A stretch of DNA of 64,000 nt, from contig CAZDVD010000001.1 in assembly GCA_964508765.1 (NCBI GenBank), positions 62,001-126,000 on the forward strand. The letters are read 5' to 3'. This document shows positions 34,096-41,696 of the stretch, one piece after another; positions within the stretch are counted from its first letter, which is position 1, and the number at the start of each line of letters is the position of its first letter. The notes below the pieces were generated by a model. It saw only the letters and a program-made list of their open reading frames with translations. It was not told the origin of the DNA and made no database searches. This DNA is from JABMPR01 sp964508765. Lineage in GTDB: Bacteria > Fidelibacterota > UBA8477 > JABMPR01. Made by a program: the position numbers and the translations under genes.

Positions 34096-36498
34096 ATGAA
34101 ATTCTCAAACAAACTGTCTCTCACCCTGTTGCTAACGAGTATGTTGGTATTAGCGTTGGGTCTCATTGTGGAATACCAACTCAGCTACAAGTCCACATTA
34201 GTTTCGGAGTTAACCAACACTCAAACATTGGCTTCTGAAGCTTCATATGAACTTGATCATCTGCTCATCGAAAAAGTAAAAACGGCACTAACTCTTGGGA
34301 ATACGCCCTCATTTAAACAGGCTCTGAAACGAAGCAATCAAAATTATGCTGATCTCCCTGTGGATCGCAGGAACGAGCGCATCAGCCTTGAAAATGACAA
34401 GTGGCTACCAATTCACGACCCTTCTGATAACTTTGTTTTGGAATTCACTGACAATTCAATTTCTCAGGGTTTAAAAAATCAACAATCTTTATTCCAGGGC
34501 GATTACGGAGAGATTTTTCTAACTAATAAATATGGAGCCCTGGTAGCCTCAACGGCCAAATTATCTACATTCGCCCATGGGCATAAATATTGGTGGCAGG
34601 GTGCCTATGACCATGGAAAAGGCGCAGCGTTTCTCGATGACAGGGGCTACGATGAGAGTGTCGGTGGATATGTTTTAGGAATTGTTGTTCCAATAAGGGA
34701 CGGCAATGAAGTAATCGGTATTTTAAAATGTAACCTCAATATTCTTGATGATCTCAGTGAATTTGTCCTTGGCTCAAGGGATCAAATTCATGAGACATTT
34801 ACATTGGTACGATCTGGTGGGCTGGTTGTGATTGGAGCGGGTGTTGAACCGCTGAGTACCAGAATTTCAAGCATTGTTTCAAAAAGCATCGAGTTAAACC
34901 TGTCTGGTTCTCTCATAGACGATGCCTCTGGGAATGAGAAAATGATTGGTTATTCTGAAGTTGGCTTATCACAAGGTGAGGGTAAATACCATTTCGGCGG
35001 GACATTTGAATCAATCGATCATATCAAGGGCAACACTGGAGAATCCTGGTACATCATCTGTTCGCGTCCTATGGATGATGTCATGGCTCCTGTCCATGAT
35101 ACTAATAAGACCATTATTCAGATTAGTATAGCAATTATACTTGTCTTTTTTATTGTCTCATTTTTCTACGGTCGAACTATCGGCAAACCTTTGAACCTGC
35201 TTACCAAGGCTACAATCAAGGTGAGGGCAGGAGATTTTAATTCAAGGATCGAATTGAAATCAAACGATGAATTTGGCAGTCTCGCAGATCATTTTAATAT
35301 TATGGTGGACAAGATTGGCCATATGAATCAAGATTTGACTGACCACAGCAAAAATCTTGAAAAACGGGTTGAGGAAAGAACCGTCGCCTTATCCAACAGC
35401 AACCAGAAGTTACTGGATGAAATCTCTGAACGCAAAAAGATGCACGATAAGCTTGAGCTTAGTGAAGCAAAGTACCGCTCACTTTTTGAAAATATGCTGG
35501 ATGGTTTTGCCCTGCACAAAATCGTCCTGGATGAAAATAACAAGCCAGTTGACTATATCTTTATTGAAGTTAACGATGCCTTTGAGAAACAAACCGGTCT
35601 AAAACGGGCGGATATAATAGGGAAATCTGTTACAGAAGTGCTTCCTGGTATTGAAACTGACCCCTCAGATTGGATCGGAGTCTATGGTGGGGTTGCGACT
35701 GGTGGTGAAGAACAGAGATTTGAACAATATGCAGCGCCATTGGGCAGGTGGTATTCTGTCCTGGCATATTCCCCCAAGAAAAAGTATTTCGCGACCCTAT
35801 CTCTGGACATTACCAGCAAAAAGCTGACTGAGCAAGAATTGGTAGAAGCTGATAGTATTAAAGAACTATTACTGGATATCATTACACACGACTTGAAAAA
35901 TCCTGCTGGCAATATCTATAGTATGTCCCACAAAGCCATGCAAGATGACCCTGAAAATAAAATGATCGGTGTGATTCATTTTAGTAGCCAGGAGCTATTG
36001 AATCAACTAGAGAAAGCCAGCATTTTAGCCCAGGCTACCCTGGGCGAGGCAATACCCGTTGAGGAACTAAACCTGTTGGAAATCCTTAAGGAAGTGCTTG
36101 ATGAATTTAATTCAGCTCTACAAAATGCTGGCATCATTCTAAAAATGGATATTCCAACAGATATAACTATTACAGCAAATCCATTGATTACCCAGGTTTT
36201 CAAAAACTACATCGGCAATGCCGTCAAATATGCCCGCTCCGGCAAAGAAATTATCATTGAAACAAAACGCGAAAAGGATGGCATCGTTGTCATGGTTAAT
36301 GATATGGGTGAAACCATTCCCGAGGAAGACAGAGCCCGTATCTTCGAACGAAGCGCCCAACTCGCCAATGGCAAGAGGCTGGGACGAGGCTTGGGACTCG
36401 CTATCGTGAAAAGGATAGCAGCCGCACACAGAGGTGAAGTCTGGGTCGAGCCCAATCAGCCAAAGGGAAATAAGTTCTGCCTGCGACTCCCAGCATAG
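34096..36498 (+). CDS. Membrane sensor histidine kinase (Cache-like, HAMP, PAS)
   Basis: An 800-residue kinase with a first membrane helix (about 9-29), a large extracytoplasmic domain of Cache type (about 30-335, with FLTNKYGALVASTAKLS and YWWQGAYDHGKG), a second helix (about 337-358), HAMP, and a short coiled coil starting EKRVEERTVALSNSNQKL. A PAS-like domain (about 455-590), HisKA with H598 (IITHDLKNPAG) and HATPase (GRGLGLAIVKR) follow. It lies 60 nt after the lone receiver and probably works with it. The signal sensed is unknown; Cache domains usually bind small metabolites. A Cache assignment is by layout, not by a motif. Confidence 0.88.
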   Translation: MKFSNKLSLTLLLTSMLVLALGLIVEYQLSYKSTLVSELTNTQTLASEASYELDHLLIEKVKTALTLGNTPSFKQALKRSNQNYADLPVDRRNERISLENDKWLPIHDPSDNFVLEFTDNSISQGLKNQQSLFQGDYGEIFLTNKYGALVASTAKLSTFAHGHKYWWQGAYDHGKGAAFLDDRGYDESVGGYVLGIVVPIRDGNEVIGILKCNLNILDDLSEFVLGSRDQIHETFTLVRSGGLVVIGAGVEPLSTRISSIVSKSIELNLSGSLIDDASGNEKMIGYSEVGLSQGEGKYHFGGTFESIDHIKGNTGESWYIICSRPMDDVMAPVHDTNKTIIQISIAIILVFFIVSFFYGRTIGKPLNLLTKATIKVRAGDFNSRIELKSNDEFGSLADHFNIMVDKIGHMNQDLTDHSKNLEKRVEERTVALSNSNQKLLDEISERKKMHDKLELSEAKYRSLFENMLDGFALHKIVLDENNKPVDYIFIEVNDAFEKQTGLKRADIIGKSVTEVLPGIETDPSDWIGVYGGVATGGEEQRFEQYAAPLGRWYSVLAYSPKKKYFATLSLDITSKKLTEQELVEADSIKELLLDIITHDLKNPAGNIYSMSHKAMQDDPENKMIGVIHFSSQELLNQLEKASILAQATLGEAIPVEELNLLEILKEVLDEFNSALQNAGIILKMDIPTDITITANPLITQVFKNYIGNAVKYARSGKEIIIETKREKDGIVVMVNDMGETIPEEDRARIFERSAQLANGKRLGRGLGLAIVKRIAAAHRGEVWVEPNQPKGNKFCLRLPA

Positions 36499-36676
36499 TA
36501 TGGGACACGAAAAGCACCAATCCTCACGAACCACCACGAATAATTAAAAAGGGAACTGGAACTTTTTTAGCTCTGCCTCTTTTGTGTCAATTCGCCCAAT
36601 TCGGAATATTCGTATCTAAAGATCAAGGGTTTTAAAGCTTAATTGGTATAAAAGTGCTGCTCTAGGGGGGGGATTA

Positions 36677-37915
36677 TCAGGTTATCTTAAAACGTTGACG
36701 CTCCCGGGGGGCAACACAACTCGTTTTAGAATTCCATTCTGTCAATAAATCTTGTGCCGTTTTCAGTTTGGCATCAATATCATCATCAGTTTGATCGGGA
36801 TCATGGTGGATCAGGTGCAATTCTTTGACTTCTGCATCATGGGCAAGTTTGGCAACTTGAGAAACGGCTGAATGACCCCACTTACTCTTTTTGAGATATT
36901 CTTCATCCGTATAGGTTGCATCCGTAATAAGCATATCGGTTCCCCGAATGAATGCTGTCAGTTTACTCCAGTAATTTGGATTGTAATCTCGAGTCCCTTC
37001 AGGAAACAGCTCATTGTCAGTGATATAACAAACTGATCTGTTCTTGTATTCGAGGCGATAACCCAGACAGGTTCCGGGATGCGAGAGCAACATGGTCTTG
37101 ACCAGGATATCATTAATCCTGAATTCCTCTTCCCTTAGATCCCGAAAATAGGTCCGAGCTGCAAATTCTTTTATTCTGATTGGGAAATAAACCCCATCCA
37201 TTTGAGCCGAGATTAACTCTCGCATGGTTACGCTACCATGGGAAGCACCGAAAACTTCAAATTCGTTCCCTGGAATGTAAAGGGGAACAAAAAATGGGAG
37301 CGCGTTGATATGATCCCAATGTGGATGCGAGATGAAAATTTTGGCGTGTAGGGAATCCATTCGTAGACTCATAAGATGATCAGATAGCTGTTTAATTCCA
37401 GAACCTGCATCCAGTATAAAGAGATTATCCTTTGGAAATTGAATTGATGTGCACATCGTGTTGCCACCATAGCGCAGGGAACTTTCCCCTGGGACAGGTA
37501 GTGTACCTCGCACACCCCAGTAGGTCACTTCGATTTTTTCCTCGACAATGTCCTGCAATTTCGCGATAAACTCATCTGTGATGAGAGGTTTCGTCAGATA
37601 GCCATCAGCCCCAAAAGAAAAAGCACGCTGCTGATCTTGTTCGTAAGATTTTCCGGAGAAAATTACTATTTTCAGATTTTCCAGGTCCGCTTCCTTGCGG
37701 AGGAGACGGGTTAAATCCAGACCATCCATTTCCGGCATCATCAAATCCAGAATGACCAGGTCAGGCCTGTCTTCTATGATTTCGTCCAGGGCTTTTTTAC
37801 TTGAAGTACTGGTTTTTACCTTTGCTTTGTAATCCTCGAGCAAGGCTCTAACAACCAGGAGTACATCAGGATCGTCATCAACAACATGAATTTTAAGATC
37901 TTTTAATGCGGACAT
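36677..37915 (-). CDS. Receiver domain fused to metallo-beta-lactamase-fold hydrolase
   Basis: A 412-residue two-domain protein. Receiver 1-125: acidic DDD, D57 in VILDLMMPEMDG, and Lys in YLTKPLI. The C-terminal part (130-412) is a metallo-beta-lactamase fold: YWGVRGTLPVPG, then NTMCTSIQF, the metal motif SHPHWDH at 196-202, a second His in LLSHPGTCLGYR, and TDATYTDEEY. It resembles PhnP/cyclic-phosphodiesterase-like hydrolases. A hydrolase switched by phosphorylation would be an unusual signalling output; the substrate could be a cyclic nucleotide or phosphodiester. It is transcribed convergently with the kinase cluster and divergently from the ORP-like cluster. Confidence 0.85.
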   Translation of the reverse strand: MSALKDLKIHVVDDDPDVLLVVRALLEDYKAKVKTSTSSKKALDEIIEDRPDLVILDLMMPEMDGLDLTRLLRKEADLENLKIVIFSGKSYEQDQQRAFSFGADGYLTKPLITDEFIAKLQDIVEEKIEVTYWGVRGTLPVPGESSLRYGGNTMCTSIQFPKDNLFILDAGSGIKQLSDHLMSLRMDSLHAKIFISHPHWDHINALPFFVPLYIPGNEFEVFGASHGSVTMRELISAQMDGVYFPIRIKEFAARTYFRDLREEEFRINDILVKTMLLSHPGTCLGYRLEYKNRSVCYITDNELFPEGTRDYNPNYWSKLTAFIRGTDMLITDATYTDEEYLKKSKWGHSAVSQVAKLAHDAEVKELHLIHHDPDQTDDDIDAKLKTAQDLLTEWNSKTSCVAPRERQRFKIT

Positions 37916-38101
37916 TGTTCAACTTAATTTTATCGTCAATTAAGAACCAGTTATTTTTCATGATTTAATTTTGCCTGATGAGAGAATTAATCATGATAGC
38001 TCGGTTTTCCAGAGTGAAATTTTCATCCCTTGAGTTTTCCAGAGATACCACAGCATTTTGGTGATTAAATTGAACACTTGCTATTTAACAACTAATTGCA
38101 A

Positions 38102-38119
38102 AATGAACATATGTTCATT
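38102..38119. promoter_or_regulatory. 18-bp perfect palindrome, likely operator
   Basis: AATGAACATATGTTCATT is a perfect 18-bp palindrome lying 12-29 nt before the start codon of the DUF134 regulator gene. Position and symmetry fit a binding site for a dimeric regulator, most simply the DUF134 protein acting on its own operon. No second copy was found in the window by eye. Confidence 0.6.
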
Positions 38120-38130
38120 ATATTCTCCTC

Positions 38131-38610
38131 ATGAATAGATCAAAATTTTCAGAACAGAAACACATCAGAGGCGCCTACCGAAAACGTCGTATCGCCTCCC
38201 CCCCCAGATTTGACAGCTATAAACCCTCAGGTATACCCCGCAGTAATCTGGATAAGATTACTATTACAATCGACGAGTTCGAAGCATTTCGCCTGGCTGA
38301 TTATAAAGGGCATGACCACCTGGAAGCCTCGGTTCAGATGCAGATCTCTCGACCCACCTTTTCCCGACTTATTGAAAAAGCACGGGCTAAGATCGCCCAT
38401 GCTGTGGTTGATGGACTGGAATTGCTTATTGAGGGTGGGAATATTGATTTTTCGCAAGGTATGCATCGTTGTCGGGATTGTGGGGAAGAGCATACACATG
38501 CTCTCAATAAGCCTATAGAGGATTGTCCGGAGTGCGGATCTGGAAATGTTGAAGACCTGACTTCCAAGTATATGCGAAGCGACTCTAGAGATAAGGGAAC
38601 AAGCAATTGA
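38131..38610 (+). CDS. DUF134-family DNA-binding regulator
   Basis: 159 residues. The central region ITIDEFEAFRLADYKGHDHLEASVQMQISRP... is the conserved DUF134 helix-turn-helix block (kept here in shortened form), and the C-terminus carries a zinc-ribbon-like pair CRDCGEE and CPECGSG. DUF134 proteins sit before MinD-ferredoxin/NifX clusters in many anaerobes and are thought to regulate them. No Shine-Dalgarno is seen before the ATG; the palindrome described at 38102-38119 occupies that space, so translation may start near the 5' end of the mRNA. The stop overlaps the TTG start of the next gene. Confidence 0.88.
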   Translation: MNRSKFSEQKHIRGAYRKRRIASPPRFDSYKPSGIPRSNLDKITITIDEFEAFRLADYKGHDHLEASVQMQISRPTFSRLIEKARAKIAHAVVDGLELLIEGGNIDFSQGMHRCRDCGEEHTHALNKPIEDCPECGSGNVEDLTSKYMRSDSRDKGTSN

Positions 38611-39470
38611 ACGTCGTAATCGCCAGTGGCAAAGGCGGCACTGGGAAAACCACACTAGCCACCAATCTGGCCAGTTATCTAGCCCTTAATCACAAGGTTG
38701 TTCTTAGTGATCTGGACGTTGAAGAACCAAATTCTGCACTCTTTGTAAAAGGAGAACTTCAGCAGCAAACAGACAAATTCAAAATGATCCCAAAATGGAC
38801 CGGAGAATGTACCGAGTGCGGTATTTGTCAGGATGTCTGCGCCTACAATGCCATCATGCAACTCGGTAAACATATCATCCTGCATGCTCAGTTATGCCAT
38901 AGCTGTTATGCTTGTTCCGAATTATGTCCCATTGATGCTTTACCTATGGAAGCGGTCCAAATGGGAATCATGAACGAAGCAAAAACCCCTGTGATGGATT
39001 TTATTGAAAGCCGATTGAATATTGGTGAAGAACAAGCGGTTCCGCTTATCAAAGAAACCAGCCGGTATGTTCGCGATAATTTTCCTGATCCTGTCATCAA
39101 AATTTTTGATGCACCTCCAGGAACATCCTGTCCGGTGATTGAAGCGGTAAAAACTGCTGATTATGTTATCCTGGTAACCGAACCAACCCCGTTCGGACTG
39201 CATGACATGAGTTTAATGGTAGGCGTGGTTCGAGATATGGAGAAGCCCTTTGGTGTGGTTATCAATCGATACGGAATCGGAAACGATGATGTGCTGGACT
39301 ACTGTAAAAGGGAAGGTATTGAAGTCATTGCACGCATACCCAACCAGCGTCAGATAGCAGAAACATACTCGCGAGGAGAGCTACTCTTTGAGAAATTCCC
39401 CGATGTGAAATCAGCTTTGGAACAAATCGAGCAGCATCTGTTCACATTGAACCGCGAGGTGGTATCATGA
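38607..39470 (+). CDS. MinD/Mrp-type ATPase with inserted 2x4Fe-4S ferredoxin domain (first copy)
   Basis: A 287-residue cytoplasmic ATPase starting at TTG 38607, with AAGGGAAC 8-9 nt upstream. It has a deviant Walker A (KGGTGKTT, 9-16), a ferredoxin insert of about 62-115 with CTECGICQDVC and CHSCYACSELCP, and then FDAPPGTSCPV as the second nucleotide motif. Such proteins come in tandem pairs and, in Desulfovibrio, belong to the ORP complex cluster (Orp3/Orp4). A role in ATP-driven metal or cluster insertion is plausible. It overlaps the regulator gene by 4 bp and the second copy by 4 bp, so all are translated together. Confidence 0.88.
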   Translation: MNVVIASGKGGTGKTTLATNLASYLALNHKVVLSDLDVEEPNSALFVKGELQQQTDKFKMIPKWTGECTECGICQDVCAYNAIMQLGKHIILHAQLCHSCYACSELCPIDALPMEAVQMGIMNEAKTPVMDFIESRLNIGEEQAVPLIKETSRYVRDNFPDPVIKIFDAPPGTSCPVIEAVKTADYVILVTEPTPFGLHDMSLMVGVVRDMEKPFGVVINRYGIGNDDVLDYCKREGIEVIARIPNQRQIAETYSRGELLFEKFPDVKSALEQIEQHLFTLNREVVS

Positions 39471-40372
39471 GGAACAGACTGAAAGAGATTGTCGTCATTT
39501 CAGGCAAGGGAGGCACGGGCAAAACGTCCATCGCGGCCTCGTTTGCCATACTCGGCGGTGAAGATGTGGTACTGGCAGATTGTGATGTTGACGCAGCAGA
39601 TATGCACCTCCTCATGGCACCCGAGATACTCCTTGAAGAGGCTTTTTTCAGTGGTGCTATAGCTAAAATTGATCCTGCGCTTTGCACAGGCTGTGGTCTG
39701 TGTGATGAAGCTTGCCGTTTTGATGCCATAAATGAGCAGGATGGAAAATATGTAATTGATCCCCTCAACTGTGAGGGTTGTGGTTACTGCCCGCGAGTTT
39801 GTCCCGAAAACGCAATCAGCATGCTGGATGCTAATGTGGGCGATTGGTATAAATCAAAAACCCGCATGGGTACCCCTATGGTACATGCCAAACTGGGGGT
39901 TGGTGCAGATAATTCTGGAAAGCTGGTCAGCAAAGTAAAAGAAGAAGCCAAGCAGCTGGCTAAAACAGAGGAGAGACCGTTTTTGCTCGTAGATGGCCCT
40001 CCCGGTGTGGGATGCCCGGTAGTGGCCTCGTTGGCTGGAGCCGATTATGTGGTTATTGTGATAGAACCAACCGTTTCTGGTATCCATGATCTAAAACGAG
40101 TCCAGGAGCTTATTGCCAAATTCAGAATTAACTCTGGATGTATCATTAACAAGTTTGACATCAACCATGAGGTAACTTCTGATATCAAAGCATTTATAGC
40201 GGATGCTGGTATTGATCATATTGCTGACATTCCCTATGATACAGCCTTCACAGAAGCCATGACTATCGGTAGAACAATAGTCGAACATAGTCCAGATGGG
40301 ATTGGAAAATATTTAAGTGAAAGTTGGGTAAAAATTAAACAGCTGATTCAGCTGGAAAGTGAGAAAATATGA
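39467..40372 (+). CDS. MinD/Mrp-type ATPase with inserted 2x4Fe-4S ferredoxin domain (second copy)
   Basis: A 301-residue paralog of the preceding protein, with Walker A KGGTGKTS near residue 13-20 and ferredoxin motifs CTGCGLCDEAC and CEGCGYCPRVCP. VDGPPGVGCPV is the second nucleotide motif. The N-terminus (MRNRLKEIVVISGKGGTGKT) aligns with copy one but sequence identity is moderate, as is usual for Orp3/Orp4-like pairs that form heterodimers. Its ATG overlaps the previous stop (ATGA) and its own stop overlaps the next start in the same manner. Likely acts with copy one in cofactor or cluster assembly. Confidence 0.88.
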   Translation: MRNRLKEIVVISGKGGTGKTSIAASFAILGGEDVVLADCDVDAADMHLLMAPEILLEEAFFSGAIAKIDPALCTGCGLCDEACRFDAINEQDGKYVIDPLNCEGCGYCPRVCPENAISMLDANVGDWYKSKTRMGTPMVHAKLGVGADNSGKLVSKVKEEAKQLAKTEERPFLLVDGPPGVGCPVVASLAGADYVVIVIEPTVSGIHDLKRVQELIAKFRINSGCIINKFDINHEVTSDIKAFIADAGIDHIADIPYDTAFTEAMTIGRTIVEHSPDGIGKYLSESWVKIKQLIQLESEKI

Positions 40373-40713
40373 AAATTGTATTTACGACAAAAGGTAAAGA
40401 GATGGACTCAATGATGGATGCCCGTTTTGGGCGTGCTGGGTATCTGCTGATGTATGATGATGATACCCAGCAACATATTGTCTATGATAACTCCGAGTCT
40501 GGAAACGCTGCACATGGCGCTGGACCATTGACAGCGCAGAAGGTATACGAATTAAAAGCTGATGTTATCATTACTGGAAATGGTCCAGGCGATAATGCTA
40601 CAGCTACTTTACAGATGGCAAATATCAAGGTCTATGTTGGTGCTGGAAATATGAAGGTCAGTGAAGCATTACTGGCATTTCAGCAAGCAAAATTAACCGA
40701 AATTAAACTTTAG
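40369..40713 (+). CDS. NifX/ORP-family Fe-Mo cofactor-type protein
   Basis: A 114-residue protein of the NifX/NafY/ORP family: MKIVFTTKGKEMDSMMDARF at the start, then YDNSESGNAAHGAGPLTA and a DVIITGNGPGDNATATLQ loop. In Desulfovibrio the orange protein (ORP) of this family carries a mixed Mo-Cu sulfide cluster and is encoded beside two MinD-ferredoxin ATPases, as here. Cluster type in this organism is unknown. The ATG overlaps the previous stop by 4 bp. It is a distant paralog of the His-rich protein at 12023-12412, which lacks this genomic setting. Confidence 0.85.
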   Translation: MKIVFTTKGKEMDSMMDARFGRAGYLLMYDDDTQQHIVYDNSESGNAAHGAGPLTAQKVYELKADVIITGNGPGDNATATLQMANIKVYVGAGNMKVSEALLAFQQAKLTEIKL

Positions 40714-40723
40714 GAGAAATATC

Positions 40724-41098
40724 ATGCCAAGAGGTGATAGAACAGGTCCCCTGGGAAGGGGCAGTATGACAGGTCGGCAACTGGGACGCTGCACAGATAA
40801 TGAAAATCGTGAGTTTGGATTAGGCTTTGGCGGAGGAGGACGTGGTCGAGGGTTTTTTAATGATTTTCGCGGATCAGGTGGCGGTCGCGGTTTTGGTCAG
40901 GGAAATGGAATGGGTTATGGCTATCGCGCTCGATTCCAGAGCCCGTGGGATGCAAATGATATCAGACCAGAAACTGGACAAGCATCAAACCTGGAGCAAC
41001 TTGATATAAATAAGCGACTGACCGAAGCGATTGATCAATTGTCCAAGCTTATCAAACAATCACCAGAAATTCGAGGGACCAATGCGGAAAAAGAATAG
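40724..41098 (+). CDS. DUF5320-family glycine-rich protein
   Basis: 124 residues. The start MPRGDRTGPLGRGSMTGRQL is the DUF5320 signature, followed by a Gly/Arg/Phe-rich middle (GGGGRGRGFFNDFRGSGGG) and a helical, coiled-coil-like C-terminus (LEQLDINKRLTEAIDQLSKL). Such proteins nearly always accompany NifX/MinD-ferredoxin clusters, but their role is not known. GGAGAAA lies 6 nt upstream. It overlaps the next small gene by 17 bp. Soluble, no signal peptide. Confidence 0.85.
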   Translation: MPRGDRTGPLGRGSMTGRQLGRCTDNENREFGLGFGGGGRGRGFFNDFRGSGGGRGFGQGNGMGYGYRARFQSPWDANDIRPETGQASNLEQLDINKRLTEAIDQLSKLIKQSPEIRGTNAEKE

Positions 41099-41270
41099 TC
41101 AGAATATGGGATCTGGAGGGGGCTGCCATTGTCCCAAATGTGATTATCGCGCCGCCCATAAAAGAGGAGTTCCCTGTCAGGATGAGAAATGCCCTGAATG
41201 TGGAGCAAAACTAATCCGTGAAGATTCCTATCATGATGACCTGCTAAAGAAGCAAAAGGCTAAGCGCTGA
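41082..41270 (+). CDS. Small zinc-ribbon protein of the ORP-like cluster
   Basis: 62 residues from the ATG at 41082, inside the end of the DUF5320 gene. It holds two CxxC-type pairs, CHCPKC and CQDEKCPECG, in a rubredoxin/zinc-ribbon arrangement with a basic tail (LLKKQKAKR). Similar tiny proteins end many DUF134-MinD-NifX clusters. A metal-binding structural or metal-donor role is likely. A longer start 51 nt upstream exists but would overlap more of the previous gene and is not supported by a ribosome site. Confidence 0.75.
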   Translation: MRKKNSQNMGSGGGCHCPKCDYRAAHKRGVPCQDEKCPECGAKLIREDSYHDDLLKKQKAKR

Positions 41271-41323
41271 ATCTTTCGCTGGTTTTAACATGTTTGGAAT
41301 CTCCATAGAAAGTGGAGGAGATT

Positions 41324-41635
41324 ATGTTGGATCTAATTGTCAGAGCGAATGATTTGGAGTGGCAGGAAGCCAGTGAAAGTTATATGCGTGGTACTCAGGT
41401 TAAGATTCTGCGAGAAGATGAAGGTGGCAAGACTATTCTGCTAAAAATTCCCGCTGGATTCCGTCAGGAAAGCCACTCCCATCTCAGAACAGAACAGCAC
41501 TATATCCTTCAAGGTGCCTACGAAATGAGAGGCACTCTCTGCCCCGAGGGGACTTATCAACTTATTCATAAAGATTCAACTCACGGTCCCATCACTTCCG
41601 AAGCTGGCGCTCAAATTCTGGTGATCTGGCATTAA
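41324..41635 (+). CDS. Cupin-domain protein (anti-sigma ChrR-like cupin)
   Basis: 103 residues from the ATG at 41324, which has GGAGGAG directly upstream. The single cupin barrel shows KIPAGFRQESHSHLRTEQHYILQGAYE (broken here: metal ligands H-x-H, E and a later H in STHGPITSE). This is a metal-binding beta-barrel of the ChrR-cupin type. Without a partner sigma factor nearby it may be a dioxygenase-like or sensor protein. It stands between the ORP-like cluster and an Old Yellow Enzyme gene with 50-60 nt gaps on both sides. Function unresolved. Confidence 0.8.
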   Translation: MLDLIVRANDLEWQEASESYMRGTQVKILREDEGGKTILLKIPAGFRQESHSHLRTEQHYILQGAYEMRGTLCPEGTYQLIHKDSTHGPITSEAGAQILVIWH

Positions 41636-41696
41636 GCTTCCCTGCATTTGCAAATCCAGGCACTCAATCAATGAGTTGTAGGGAAAATCAGAAAGT

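Noticed and set aside
38607..40372. Nitrogenase iron protein (NifH-like) reading of the two ATPases
   Set aside because: The inserted ferredoxin domains and the DUF134/NifX/DUF5320 context identify Mrp/MinD-type ORP-cluster ATPases; no nif structural genes are present.
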